The notes: generated from the sequence alone by a model not told the origin. 64,000 nucleotides of DNA from an uncultured Phocaeicola sp. (GCA_944320855.1 CALUJF010000004.1:41858-105857); one strand, 5' to 3'. Shown: positions 46,118-55,631, counted from the stretch's first letter. Translations and numbers: made by a program.

Positions 46118-47584
46118 ATGAAAAGATTTATATTGAATAGTTTGATAGGAGTGTTCAGTATCGGTTTATTATCGGCAGAAACCGCAGTGGCAAACAATTA
46201 TCCGATGCCGGACAGAACCAATGTTCCGGCTTTCCCCGGTGCGGACGGAGCAGGCAAATATACTACAGGTGGTGCCGGAGGTGCAGTCTATACAGTAACT
46301 TCGCTTAAAGATGATGGTTCTGAAGGAACATTGCGCTGGGCTATCAAGAAGAAAGGACCGCGCACTATAGTTTTTGCTGTGAGTGGCATAATAGAACTGA
46401 CAAGTCCGCTGAAGATTTCAAACGGTGACGTAACTATAGCGGGACAGACTGCTCCGGGTGACGGTATATGTCTGAAAAACTATACCTTCGGAATTCAGGC
46501 AGATAATGTGATAGTGAGGTTCATCCGCTCGCGTATGGGGGCTGATATAGTGCAGAAGGGTGATGATTCGATGAACGGTTATAAGAACCATAAGAACATC
46601 ATCATAGACCATTGTTCGGCAAGCTGGAGTACCGACGAGTGTGCTACGTTCTATAACAACAGCAACTTTACTATGCAGTGGTGTATAATAAGCGAAAGTC
46701 TGGCCAATTCTATTCATGAAAAAGGTGCTCATGGCTATGGAGGTATCTGGGGTGGTCAAGGGGCTTCGTTCCATCATAATCTGCTGGCTCATCATACTAA
46801 CCGCACTCCACGCCTTTGCGGCAGCCGTTACACAGGTAAGCCTGAGGAGGAAAAAGTGGAGCTGTTCAATAATGTGATTTATAATTATGGTAACGATGGT
46901 GCTTATGCCGGTGAGGGCGGTTCGTATAACTTTATAAACAATTATTACAAACCGGGACCTTTCACGGCTACAAAGTCATCGTATAAGCGTCTGTTTACGG
47001 CTTATCAGGATGATGGCAAGAATAAGAATGTGAAAGGTACTCACGGGGTGTTCTGCTTCAGCGGAAATTATATAGACCCTACGTGCTCCAAACTGTCGGA
47101 GAAACAGCGCAAGGCCATTATGCCTATCAACAAGGATAACTCTTTAGGACTGGTGATAAAGAATGATTTTGCTCCTGCTGATGAACTGTTGGTGAAGAAA
47201 CCATTCCGGATAGCGGAACATACTTCATTGCAGTCTACATGGGATGCTTTTGAATCTGTACTGAAATATGCCGGTGCATCTCTGCATCGCGACAGGCATG
47301 ATGAGCGTATAGTGAAAGAGGTGAGAAACGGAGATTATACATACGAAGGTTCGCACGGAAGTACTAACGGAATGATAGACCAGCCTAAGGATGTAGGAGG
47401 ATGGGGAGAATACAGACAGACTGAAGCTCCTGTCGATACGGACGGCGACGGAATGCCGGATGAATGGGAAAAGAAAAACGGACTGAACCCTAATGACCCG
47501 AGTGACGGTGCTGTGTATAGTCTTGATGCTTCTTATACCAACTTGGAGGTTTATATCAATGGTTTGGTAAATCATCTGTATTAA
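46118..47584 (+). CDS. Pectate lyase (PL1), secreted
   Basis: 488 residues. Signal peptide residues 1-25 (ends ETAVAN) with no lipobox, so a soluble periplasmic enzyme is predicted, unlike its lipoprotein neighbour. The core matches the preceding lyase nearly motif for motif: [15 protein letters not shown] (38-52), [15 protein letters not shown] (160-174) and [11 protein letters not shown] (Arg229, Arg232). The C-terminal [19 protein letters not shown] is a thrombospondin-type-3-like calcium repeat. A division of labour, with surface cleavage by the lipoprotein and periplasmic trimming by this one, is inferred from the signals alone. Confidence 0.9.
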   Translation: MKRFILNSLIGVFSIGLLSAETAVANNYPMPDRTNVPAFPGADGAGKYTTGGAGGAVYTVTSLKDDGSEGTLRWAIKKKGPRTIVFAVSGIIELTSPLKISNGDVTIAGQTAPGDGICLKNYTFGIQADNVIVRFIRSRMGADIVQKGDDSMNGYKNHKNIIIDHCSASWSTDECATFYNNSNFTMQWCIISESLANSIHEKGAHGYGGIWGGQGASFHHNLLAHHTNRTPRLCGSRYTGKPEEEKVELFNNVIYNYGNDGAYAGEGGSYNFINNYYKPGPFTATKSSYKRLFTAYQDDGKNKNVKGTHGVFCFSGNYIDPTCSKLSEKQRKAIMPINKDNSLGLVIKNDFAPADELLVKKPFRIAEHTSLQSTWDAFESVLKYAGASLHRDRHDERIVKEVRNGDYTYEGSHGSTNGMIDQPKDVGGWGEYRQTEAPVDTDGDGMPDEWEKKNGLNPNDPSDGAVYSLDASYTNLEVYINGLVNHLY

Positions 47585-47601
47585 AATTGTTCTAATTGAG
47601 A

Positions 47602-47621
47602 AGTATACCAATAAGTATACT
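47602..47621. promoter_or_regulatory. Inverted repeat AGTATAC-N6-GTATACT upstream of GH28
   Basis: Perfect 7-bp arms AGTATAC and GTATACT separated by CAATAA. There is no T tract, so an operator is more likely than a terminator. A TATTTTTG -7-like box follows at 47663-47670, 32 bases before the GH28 ATG. Confidence 0.4.
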
Positions 47622-47701
47622 CTATAAAACAAATATTACACTATGTATTTGCCCGGTAGCTATATTTTTGCATCCGGTAATAACACTATAAAACGCAAAT
47701 C

Positions 47702-49270
47702 ATGAATAAACTATTAAAGAACATTATAGCACTGACGGCGGCAATAGTTCCGCTGTCGTGCGCTCAGAAGCAGGAGACGGCTGTGAGTACCGATAGTATA
47801 GATATGTCGGTGTATGAAGGTCTGCCTTTTGAGATGCCGGAGGTGGAACAGCCGTCGTTCCCGGATTATTCCGTAAGCATTACGGATTTCGGGGCTGTAG
47901 CAGACGGAAAGACTCTGAACACTGAGGCTATCAACAATGCCATTAAGGATGTGAACGCCAAGGGCGGAGGAAAGGTGGTTATCCCTGCAGGGCTGTGGAT
48001 GACGGGGCCTATAGAGCTGCTGAGCAACGTAAATCTTTATACGGAACAGAATGCATTGGTATTGTTTACTGACGATTTCAATGCTTATCCTATACTTGAA
48101 ACTTCGTTCGAGGGATTGCAGACACGCCGATGCCAGTCGCCTATATCTGCATGGAATGCTGAGAATATTGCTATAACAGGATACGGTGTTTTCGATGGCG
48201 CCGGTGACAGCTGGAGGCCTGTAAAGAAAGGTAAAATGACTGCATCGCAGTGGAAATCATTGCTTGCGTCGGGTGGGGTGGTAGAGAATGATGTCTGGTA
48301 TCCTACTGAAGGTTCTTTGAAGGGCGCAAAGGCATGCAAGGAATTTAATAATCCTGATGGTATCGAAACTGATGAAGAATGGAATGAGATACGTCCCTGG
48401 CTGCGTCCGGTATTGCTTAATATAGTAAAAAGCAAGAAGGTCCTTCTGGAAGGTGTTACTTTCAAGAATTCTCCAAGCTGGTGTCTGCATCCGCTTTCAT
48501 GCGAGCATATCACAATAAAGGATGTCAAGGTTTTCAATCCGTGGTATTCGCAGAATGGTGATGCTCTCGACCTGGAATCATGTAACTATGCATTGATTAT
48601 CGACAATGTTTTTGATGCCGGTGATGATGCTATATGTATAAAATCAGGTAAAGATGAAGATGGACGCAGACGTGGCGAACCATGCCAGAATGTTATTGTG
48701 AAGAATAATGTTGTCCTTCACGGTCATGGTGGTTTCGTTGTCGGAAGTGAGATGTCAGGCGGTGTAAAGAATATATATGTGTCCGACTGTACTTTCCTTG
48801 GTACAGATGTAGGCTTGCGTTTCAAGAGTACCAGAGGACGCGGCGGTGTGGTGGAGAATATCCATATCCACAATATCAATATGATAGATATACCTCACGA
48901 AGCTCTGCTGTTTGACTTGTTCTATGGCGGTAAGGGTGCCGGCGAGGAAACAGATGAAGAACTGGCGGCACGCATGAAGGCTGCTGTTCCTCCTGTTACA
49001 GAAGAAACTCCTGCTTTCCGCGATATATATATATCGGATGTAACAGTCAATGGTGCCGGACGTGCGATGTTCTTCAATGGCCTTCCGGAAATGCCTATAC
49101 GCAATATCGACATAAAGAATGTGCAGATTACTGATGCCAAAGCCGGTATCGTAATCAGTCAGGCAGAGAATGTGACTATCGAGAATGCGAATGTAGAGGC
49201 AGAGGGAGATGCGTTGAAGGTGAGATTTGCCAAAAATGTCAAGGTTAATGGTGAAGAGTTCCATAATTGA
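47702..49270 (+). CDS. Polygalacturonase-like GH28, lipoprotein
   Basis: 522 residues. Lipobox PLSC gives Cys20. The beta-helix starts at DYSVSITDFGAVADGKTLNTEAI. The GH28 catalytic set is clear: NGDALDLES (Asp287), AGDDAICIKSG (Asp308-Asp309), GHGGFVVGSEMSGG (His342) and RFKSTRGRGG (substrate-binding Arg). It hydrolyses alpha-1,4-galacturonosyl linkages, probably exo-acting in the periplasm on products of the pectate lyases; an insertion at about 170-235 with many charged residues would fit a blocked, exo-type cleft. It is separated from the DUF4861 gene by a terminator. Confidence 0.92.
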   Translation: MNKLLKNIIALTAAIVPLSCAQKQETAVSTDSIDMSVYEGLPFEMPEVEQPSFPDYSVSITDFGAVADGKTLNTEAINNAIKDVNAKGGGKVVIPAGLWMTGPIELLSNVNLYTEQNALVLFTDDFNAYPILETSFEGLQTRRCQSPISAWNAENIAITGYGVFDGAGDSWRPVKKGKMTASQWKSLLASGGVVENDVWYPTEGSLKGAKACKEFNNPDGIETDEEWNEIRPWLRPVLLNIVKSKKVLLEGVTFKNSPSWCLHPLSCEHITIKDVKVFNPWYSQNGDALDLESCNYALIIDNVFDAGDDAICIKSGKDEDGRRRGEPCQNVIVKNNVVLHGHGGFVVGSEMSGGVKNIYVSDCTFLGTDVGLRFKSTRGRGGVVENIHIHNINMIDIPHEALLFDLFYGGKGAGEETDEELAARMKAAVPPVTEETPAFRDIYISDVTVNGAGRAMFFNGLPEMPIRNIDIKNVQITDAKAGIVISQAENVTIENANVEAEGDALKVRFAKNVKVNGEEFHN

Positions 49271-49329
49271 AAATAAATAAACTGTTGTTTTTGTTTTCGG
49301 GATATTTATAATTAATGTGGTTTTATAAT

Positions 49330-49373
49330 TTGCTCTTTGCATTCTTTTCTATAATTTCGGGTGCAAAGAGCAA
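49330..49373 (+). terminator. Terminator after GH28
   Basis: A perfect 12-bp stem TTGCTCTTTGCA / TGCAAAGAGCAA is followed by TATTTTTATAG. Confidence 0.75.
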
Positions 49374-49394
49374 TATTTTTATAGTTCGGTATTT

Positions 49395-50621
49395 ATGAAA
49401 GTCAGGTTCTGTATTTGGATTTTTATATTGTGCTGTTTTCCTGTGATAGGGAATGGTAAGACGGTAAAGAATGTATGTCTGGAGCTGAAGAACGTCCTTG
49501 ATAAGGAGCTTAAGGATGTTCCGGTGTGTGTCAGTTTGAATGATTTGCGTGCCGGTTTTTCTGTTCGTTCAGTCAAAGTGACATACGGCTCTTCTGAGAT
49601 TCCTTCGCAGCTCGATGATATGGATGCTGACTCACAGCCGGACGAACTGGCTTTCGTAGTCGATATGTCTGCCGGAGAAACAAAGAGGGTAGAGATAACT
49701 CTGAGTGATGAGAGAACACAATGTGAATATTCGCAGCGTGTGTATGCCACTATGCTTGCACGCGATACTAAGAAGGGAAAGCATGCCGAGATACGTTCGG
49801 TAACGGTGCCGGGCGATGTGAATTTCTATAATATGATTTATGGCCACGGACCGATGTTCGAGTCGGAGCTTGTGGGGTATCGCATCTACTTCAATGCGAA
49901 ACAGACTGTAGACCCGTACGGGAAATTCACCAAGGGACTGGAACTTGAAGAAAGCCGTTTCTATCCGAATGATGAACAGCTTGCAAAAGGTTTTGGTGAT
50001 GATGTCCTTATGGTTGGCAACAGCTGTGGAGTAGGGGCACTGAAGGGATGGAACGGTGAAAAGGCCGTACACATTGAGCCTGTAGCCTTCCGTACGGAGA
50101 GGATTTTGGCTAAAGGTCCTGTGAGGGTAATAGCTGAAGTAAAAGTAGAAGGATGGGAGTATCAGGGCTCGCTGCTGAATATGACAAACAGATATACGCT
50201 GTATGCAGGCCACAGGGATTTGATAGTCGATACTTTCTTCGACAGTCCTCTGAAAAAAGAGAGCTTCTGTACCGGTGTACAAAACATAATGGGCACGGAA
50301 ACAGTGTCTTATTCCGACCATAAGGGACTTGTAGGCAGTTGGGGACGACACTGGCCTGTGACTGATACGGTGAAATATGCAAAGGAAACAGTGGGTATAG
50401 CTACGTTTATCCCGAGGAAATATGTCGGGCGAGAGGTGAGCGACAAGGATAATTTCCTTTATACCATCTCAGCCAGTGGTGAAACCTCTTTCAGGTATTA
50501 TACTATGTTTACTTCAAGGAAAGAGAAATTCGGATTTGAGGATTCTTCCGCATGGTTCAGTTATATGAACGAATGGGAACGCGAGCTGGAGAATCCTGTG
50601 GAAGTGAAGATTATTTATTAA
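49395..50621 (+). CDS. DUF4861-like secreted protein
   Basis: 408 residues. A signal peptide (hydrophobic 5-18, ends VIGNGK) and no lipobox indicate a periplasmic protein. An N-terminal beta-sandwich (about 22-110; ending IPSQLDDMDADSQPDELAF) precedes a large beta-rich domain with NFYNMIYGHGPMFESELVGYRIYF and GNSCGVGALKGW, the pattern I associate with DUF4861. DUF4861 proteins recur in PULs for uronic-acid polymers (pectin, ulvan, alginate). A catalytic role on unsaturated or branched uronides is plausible but not established from sequence here. It is followed by GH43 after 26 bases, and both lie between two terminators. Confidence 0.65.
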   Translation: MKVRFCIWIFILCCFPVIGNGKTVKNVCLELKNVLDKELKDVPVCVSLNDLRAGFSVRSVKVTYGSSEIPSQLDDMDADSQPDELAFVVDMSAGETKRVEITLSDERTQCEYSQRVYATMLARDTKKGKHAEIRSVTVPGDVNFYNMIYGHGPMFESELVGYRIYFNAKQTVDPYGKFTKGLELEESRFYPNDEQLAKGFGDDVLMVGNSCGVGALKGWNGEKAVHIEPVAFRTERILAKGPVRVIAEVKVEGWEYQGSLLNMTNRYTLYAGHRDLIVDTFFDSPLKKESFCTGVQNIMGTETVSYSDHKGLVGSWGRHWPVTDTVKYAKETVGIATFIPRKYVGREVSDKDNFLYTISASGETSFRYYTMFTSRKEKFGFEDSSAWFSYMNEWERELENPVEVKIIY

Positions 50622-50647
50622 CTTTTTTGACATATAGATTTAATATC

Positions 50648-52324
50648 ATGAGTATTTTGAAAACAATTTTCGGATTGGCAGCCTTGTCTGTCATGCCTGT
50701 TATTGCACAGGATACCCAATATGTTTCGCAGGTGTGGGTGTCCGATCTTGGGAACGGAAAATATAAGAATCCTGTATTGTATGCTGATTATTCCGACCCT
50801 GACGCTTGCCGTGTGGGTGATGATTTTTATATGACCTCTTCAAGTTTCAACTGTTTGCCCGGATTGCAGATTCTTCATTCCAAGGATTTGGTGAACTGGA
50901 GTATAATAGGAGCGGCAGTGCCTTATGAACTGGCTCCGGTGCAGACTCCTGAAAGACCGGAACACGGTAACCGTGTGTGGGCTCCGAGCATACGACACCA
51001 TAATGGAGAGTTTTATATTTTCTGGGGAGACCCTGATCAGGGAGTATTTATGGTGAAAGCAAAGAAGCCTGAAGGACCTTGGTCAGAACCTGTTTTAGTC
51101 AAAGCCGGAAAAGGATTTATTGATGCTTGCCCATTATGGGATGAGGACGGCAAGGTATATATGGTACATGCTTATGCCGGAAGCCGTGCAGGACTGAAGA
51201 GTGTGATAGCTGTGTGTGAGCTTAATTCTGAGGCTGACAAGGCTATAACTCAGTCGCGTATAATATTCGACGGACATGAAGCACATGAAACTTGTGAGGG
51301 TCCTAAGTTCTATAAGAAGGACGGATATTATTATATCTTCCATCCGGCCGGTGGTGTTCCTACAGGATGGCAGGTGGTGCTCCGTTCGAAGAACGTATAT
51401 GGTCCTTATGAATGGAGAACAGTGCTTGCCCAGGGCAATACGGACGTGAATGGTCCTCATCAGGGGGCATGGGTAGATACTCCTGCCGGAGAGAGCTGGT
51501 TCCTGCATTTCCAAGATGTGGGTGCGTACGGCCGTCTTGTACATCTTCAGCCTATGGAATGGAAGGATGGTTGGCCTGTGATAGGTATCGACAAGGATGG
51601 TGACGGTTGCGGTGAACCTGTCATCACTCATAAAAAACCGAACGTTGGTAAAACGTATCCTGTGTGTACTCCTCAGGAAAGTGATGATTTCGATGGATTC
51701 ACTTTGTCTCCACAGTGGCAGTGGCATGCAAATATCAATGAGAAGTGGGCTTATTATGCCGGCGATCAGAGCATAGTACGACTGTATTCTTATCCTGTAG
51801 TGGAAGATTACAGGAATCTGTGGGACGTGGCAAACCTTTTGCTGCAGAAAACTCCGGCAAAGAACTTCACTGCTACAATGAAGATGACATTCAAGCCATC
51901 TCCTAAGTATAAAGGTGAACGTACAGGTCTTGTAGTGATGGGGCTTGACTACTCCGGCTTGATTATAGAAAACACAGAAAAGGGTCTGGAACTGTCACAG
52001 GTAGAATGTAAGAAGGCAGACAAGGGAACTCCTGAAACTAAAAATGCCACGGTAGCGCTTTCGGACAGTACGGTATATCTTCGTGTCAGATTCAGTTGCG
52101 ATGGAAAGAAGATTGCGAAGAGCGAAGGCGGACACGACCTTATAGTGATGTGCGATTTCAGCTATAGCCTCGACGGCAAGAAGTACAGAAAGCTTGGCAA
52201 CAGCTTCCAGGCAAGAGAAGGCAAATGGATAGGTGCCAAGGTCGGTATGTTCTGTACTCGTCCGGCTGTTAAGTCGAATGATGGCGGATGGACTGACGTT
52301 GACTGGTTCAGAATTACAAAATAG
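50648..52324 (+). CDS. GH43 glycoside hydrolase with C-terminal beta-sandwich
   Basis: 558 residues from ATG 50648, which gives a signal peptide ending VIAQ; the longer frame lies in the upstream gene. The five-bladed propeller carries the GH43 triad by motif: base Asp50 (YADYSDPD), Asp159 (GFIDACPLWDED) and acid Glu217 (HETCEGPKF). GNRVWAPSIRHHNGEFYIFWGDPD is typical for the clade that includes arabinofuranosidases and beta-xylosidases. Residues 360-558 form a concanavalin-like C-terminal domain. In this pectin locus it most likely trims arabinose or xylose side chains, though the exact specificity is not readable. Confidence 0.88.
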   Translation: MSILKTIFGLAALSVMPVIAQDTQYVSQVWVSDLGNGKYKNPVLYADYSDPDACRVGDDFYMTSSSFNCLPGLQILHSKDLVNWSIIGAAVPYELAPVQTPERPEHGNRVWAPSIRHHNGEFYIFWGDPDQGVFMVKAKKPEGPWSEPVLVKAGKGFIDACPLWDEDGKVYMVHAYAGSRAGLKSVIAVCELNSEADKAITQSRIIFDGHEAHETCEGPKFYKKDGYYYIFHPAGGVPTGWQVVLRSKNVYGPYEWRTVLAQGNTDVNGPHQGAWVDTPAGESWFLHFQDVGAYGRLVHLQPMEWKDGWPVIGIDKDGDGCGEPVITHKKPNVGKTYPVCTPQESDDFDGFTLSPQWQWHANINEKWAYYAGDQSIVRLYSYPVVEDYRNLWDVANLLLQKTPAKNFTATMKMTFKPSPKYKGERTGLVVMGLDYSGLIIENTEKGLELSQVECKKADKGTPETKNATVALSDSTVYLRVRFSCDGKKIAKSEGGHDLIVMCDFSYSLDGKKYRKLGNSFQAREGKWIGAKVGMFCTRPAVKSNDGGWTDVDWFRITK

Positions 52325-52380
52325 AGTACAGTTTTCATCCTGTCAGATGGAATTCTGATTAAGATTGGTTTATTTTTATT

Positions 52381-52416
52381 GCAGAGGTGTATTCATATGG
52401 ATACATCTCTGTTTCT
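52381..52416 (+). terminator. Terminator at the end of PUL 2
   Basis: GCAGAGGTGTAT and ATACATCTCTGT pair (one G-U) around TCATATGG and are followed by a T-rich run. Confidence 0.75.
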
Positions 52417-52437
52417 TTTAATAATATTTCTTGTCGG

Positions 52438-52511
52438 ACACGTGTGGGACAATTGTTTGACAGTTGTCAGACGATTGTTTGACACGTGTCAGTTATACGT
52501 TTGACAGCTGT
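52438..52511. promoter_or_regulatory. Seven-unit 11-bp-phased palindrome array upstream of uxaB
   Basis: Seven 8-bp elements start at 52438, 52449, 52460, 52471, 52482, 52493 and 52504: ACACGTGT, ACAATTGT, ACAGTTGT, ACGATTGT, ACACGTGT, TTATACGT, ACAGCTGT. Each is separated by exactly three bases (GGG, TTG, CAG, TTG, CAG, TTG). Alternate units extend to 12-bp palindromes TGACANNTGTCA. The array is the main content of the 319-base gap 52325-52643 and lies 78-151 bases upstream of the -7 box of the uronate operon, so an operator array is proposed. A dispersed genomic repeat is the alternative. Confidence 0.6.
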
Positions 52512-52588
52512 CGGATGAAGAAGAAAAAAAGAAACAAAAAATACAACATAAAGAACGATTATTACACATTCCTGTCGCTGCATATCAA

Positions 52589-52596
52589 TACATTTG
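52589..52596 (+). promoter_or_regulatory. -7 element of the uxaB operon
   Basis: TACATTTG matches TAnnTTTG, 47 bases before the uxaB ATG. The -33 box is not obvious, in keeping with activator dependence. Confidence 0.5.
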
Positions 52597-52643
52597 CAGA
52601 TATGAATAAACACTATAACAGTACAATTTAATTTCTTTACATT

Positions 52644-54086
52644 ATGAAAGCATTAAATAAAGAGACAGCCGTAAAGGTTGTCCGTCCTGAACGCATCATT
52701 CAGTTCGGTGAAGGAAATTTCCTCAGATGTTTTGTAGATTGGATTATCTCCAATATGAATGAAAAGACCGATTTCAACAGCAGCGTGGTAGTTGTCCAGC
52801 CTATAGATAAAGGTATGATAGATATGATCAATGCCCAGGATGGTCTCTACCATGTGAACTTACAGGGACTGGAAAAAGGTGAGGTAATCAATTCATACAG
52901 ACTGATAGACGTAATCAGCCGCTGCCTCAATCCTTATACAGAATACCAGTCATATCTCTCACTGGCAGAACAGCCTGAGATGAGATTTGTAATTTCCAAT
53001 ACTACAGAGGCCGGCATCACTTTCGACCCTTCATGCCGTCTTGAAGATACTCCTCCAAGCTCATATCCTGCAAAACTTACTCAGCTCCTCTATCACCGCT
53101 ACAAGTTCTTCAACGGAGCCATGGACAAAGGCCTTATTATCTTCCCGTGCGAGCTTATCTTCCTTAACGGACACAAACTGAAGGAAACAATCTATCAGTA
53201 TATCGAACTCTGGAACCTCGGTGAAGAATTCAAGACATGGTTCGAACAGGCCTGCGGTGTTTACGCCACACTTGTGGACCGTATCGTACCGGGATTCCCG
53301 AGAAAGACCATTAACGAAATAAAGGAACACCTTGGCTATGATGATAATCTTGTGGTTCAGGGCGAGGCCTTCCATCTGTGGGTAATCGAGGCACCTGAAA
53401 GTGTGGCTGCTGAGTTCCCTGCAAACAAGGCCGGTCTGAATGTATTGTTCGTGCCGTCTGAAAAGCCATATCACGAACGCAAGGTTACATTGCTTAACGG
53501 AACACATACCATACTTTCGCCTGTAACATATCTCTCCGGTATCGATATTGTACGCGACGCTTGCAAGGACGAGGTTATAGGCAAGTATATCCGCAAGGCC
53601 ATGTACGATGAACTCATGCAGACTCTCAACCTTCCGGAAGACGAGCTCAAGGCCTTTGCGGCAAGCGTACTGGAACGCTTCGAGAATCCTTTCGTAGACC
53701 ACCTGGTGACATCAATCATGCTTAACGCCTTCCCAAAGTTCACAGCGCGCGACCTTCCTTCGGTGAAAGAATATCTCAGCCGCAAGGGTGTGCTTCCATA
53801 CGGAATAGTTCTCGGCCTTGCAGCACTTATAGTATATTACAAGGGCGGAAAACGTGCCGACGGTGCAGACATTGTTCCGAACGACGCTCCTGAAATTGTA
53901 GAATACGTCAAGAATGCATGGACTCTGTCCGACCTTCATGCCGTAGCTGAAAAGGTTCTGGCGGCAGACTTCGTGTGGGAAGAGAACCTCAACAATATCC
54001 CTGGTCTGACAGACATGGTGGCAGATATGCTTAAGGGTATCGAAGAGAAGGGTATGTATGAAATGGTAAAGGAATACGTCAAATAA
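52644..54086 (+). CDS. uxaB: Tagaturonate reductase (altronate oxidoreductase)
   Basis: 480 residues, cytoplasmic. The Rossmann-type start IIQFGEGNFLRCFVDW and the mannitol-dehydrogenase-family features NTTEAGITF and LNGTHTILSP (substrate-site lysine/asparagine region) match UxaB. It reduces D-tagaturonate to D-altronate with NADH, the second step of galacturonate catabolism. First gene of the uxaB-uxaA-exuT-uxaC cluster, 10 bases before uxaA. It consumes galacturonate from the PUL 2 enzymes after UxaC has isomerised it. Codons are C-rich at third positions compared with the PUL genes, suggesting high expression. Confidence 0.93.
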   Translation: MKALNKETAVKVVRPERIIQFGEGNFLRCFVDWIISNMNEKTDFNSSVVVVQPIDKGMIDMINAQDGLYHVNLQGLEKGEVINSYRLIDVISRCLNPYTEYQSYLSLAEQPEMRFVISNTTEAGITFDPSCRLEDTPPSSYPAKLTQLLYHRYKFFNGAMDKGLIIFPCELIFLNGHKLKETIYQYIELWNLGEEFKTWFEQACGVYATLVDRIVPGFPRKTINEIKEHLGYDDNLVVQGEAFHLWVIEAPESVAAEFPANKAGLNVLFVPSEKPYHERKVTLLNGTHTILSPVTYLSGIDIVRDACKDEVIGKYIRKAMYDELMQTLNLPEDELKAFAASVLERFENPFVDHLVTSIMLNAFPKFTARDLPSVKEYLSRKGVLPYGIVLGLAALIVYYKGGKRADGADIVPNDAPEIVEYVKNAWTLSDLHAVAEKVLAADFVWEENLNNIPGLTDMVADMLKGIEEKGMYEMVKEYVK

Positions 54087-54096
54087 TAAATCCCTG

Positions 54097-55593
54097 ATGG
54101 AAAATATACTTCATATAAACAGTAAGGACAACGTCGTAGTGGCGTTGTCCGATCTTAAAGCCGGAACAGAAATAGTTGTTGACGGACGCAGCATAACACT
54201 GAAGGATGATGTTCCTGCCGGACACAAGATAGCGCTACAGGATTTCCATACGGGAGATGTGGTTGTGAAATACGGTTTCCCTATCGGCTCGCTCAAGGAA
54301 GACAGGGCTGAAGGAAGCCTTATCAACGAGAAATATATCCGTACACTCCTTGGGGAGATAAAGGATTATACATATACTCCTGCTGAAGTACACTCATGTA
54401 AGTCTGAAGGCATGGTCTGTTTTAAGGGCTATGAAAGAAAGAACGGCGATGTCGGCATCCGTAACGAGATATGGATAGTTCCTACAGTGGGCTGCGTGAA
54501 CGGCGTGGCAAACGAGCTTGTCAGGCTGTTCAACGAAAAGACTGCGGACGATAAAGCCGACAGTTTCGACGGCATCCATGCCTATACACACAACTGGGGC
54601 TGCTCTCAGCTGTCCGAGGACCACGAGAACACTCGTAAGATACTGCGCGATATGGTTCTTCATCCTAATGCCGGAGGCGTGTTGGTATTGGGACTGGGCT
54701 GTGAGAACAATCAGGTTTCGGCTTTCAGAACAATGCTCGGCGATTATGACAGCGAGCGCGTGAAGTTCCTCGAATGTCAGAAAGTGGAGGATGAGATTTC
54801 TGCCGGTATGGAACTCCTTATGGACCTCTATGAGAACGTGAAGAAGGACGTGAGGACGGAACAGCCTGTGTCGAAACTGAGGATAGGCCTCAAATGCGGC
54901 GGCTCCGACGGTTTCTCTGGTATCACGGCCAATCCGCTGCTCGGTCTGTTCTCCGACCGTCTTGTATCGTACGGAGGTACATGTGTGCTTACGGAAGTGC
55001 CTGAGATGTTCGGTGCCGAGACAATCCTTATGGACCGCTGCAAGGATGAAGCTACCTTTCAGAAGACAGTCAGCCTGATAAACAACTTCAAGAACTATTT
55101 CATAAAGAACGACCAGGTGATATACGAGAATCCTTCGCCGGGCAACAAGGCGGGAGGTATCTCCACTCTGGAAGAGAAATCACTCGGCTGTACGCAGAAA
55201 TCAGGCTCGAGCGCAGTGATGGACGTTCTTGAATACGGCGACCGCATATCAGCCCACGGGTTAAACCTTTTGAGTGCGCCGGGCAATGACCTCGTGGCAA
55301 GTACCGCACTTGCTTCTGCCGGTTGCCATATGGTGCTTTTCACTACAGGACGCGGAACACCGTTCGGAACATTCGTGCCTACAGCCAAGATTTCCACCAA
55401 CTCAAACCTCTATAACCGCAAGACACGCTGGATGGACTTCAATGCCGGTGTGCTGGTGGAAGGCAAGAGCAAGGAAGAGGTGCTTGACGAGTTCTTCAAC
55501 TTTGTCATATCAGCCTGCTCGGGTGCGTATGTGAAGAACGAGATAAACAATTACCGTGAGATATCCATTTTCAAGACCGGTGTGATACTTTAA
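54097..55593 (+). CDS. uxaA: Altronate dehydratase
   Basis: 498 residues. The N-terminal SAF domain (about 1-95) and the large UxaA domain are both present, with KGYERKNGDVGIRNEIWI, HNWGCSQLSEDHENT, LGLGCENNQ and GLKCGGSDGFSGITANP as family motifs. It dehydrates D-altronate to 2-keto-3-deoxygluconate, an iron-dependent reaction. KDG kinase and aldolase, needed for the next steps, are not in the window. It overlaps neither neighbour. An 8-bp-period repeat lies between it and the transporter gene. Confidence 0.93.
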   Translation: MENILHINSKDNVVVALSDLKAGTEIVVDGRSITLKDDVPAGHKIALQDFHTGDVVVKYGFPIGSLKEDRAEGSLINEKYIRTLLGEIKDYTYTPAEVHSCKSEGMVCFKGYERKNGDVGIRNEIWIVPTVGCVNGVANELVRLFNEKTADDKADSFDGIHAYTHNWGCSQLSEDHENTRKILRDMVLHPNAGGVLVLGLGCENNQVSAFRTMLGDYDSERVKFLECQKVEDEISAGMELLMDLYENVKKDVRTEQPVSKLRIGLKCGGSDGFSGITANPLLGLFSDRLVSYGGTCVLTEVPEMFGAETILMDRCKDEATFQKTVSLINNFKNYFIKNDQVIYENPSPGNKAGGISTLEEKSLGCTQKSGSSAVMDVLEYGDRISAHGLNLLSAPGNDLVASTALASAGCHMVLFTTGRGTPFGTFVPTAKISTNSNLYNRKTRWMDFNAGVLVEGKSKEEVLDEFFNFVISACSGAYVKNEINNYREISIFKTGVIL

Positions 55594-55599
55594 GTTTGA

Positions 55600-55631
55600 G
55601 TTCTTAAGTTCTTGAGTTTTTAAGTTCTTAA
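55600..55631 (+). repeat. 8-bp-period tandem repeat between uxaA and exuT
   Basis: GTTCTTAA, GTTCTTGA, GTTTTTAA, GTTCTTAA follow each other without gaps at 8-bp steps, then decay into a TTAATTC-rich stretch up to the exuT start. It has the same period as the elements at 22.0, 24.1 and 25.9 kb but a different sequence. Confidence 0.7.

Noticed and set aside
52438-52511. CRISPR-like array
   Set aside because: Units are 8 bp with 3-bp spacers at 11-bp period; there are no 25-40-base repeats, unique spacers or cas genes.
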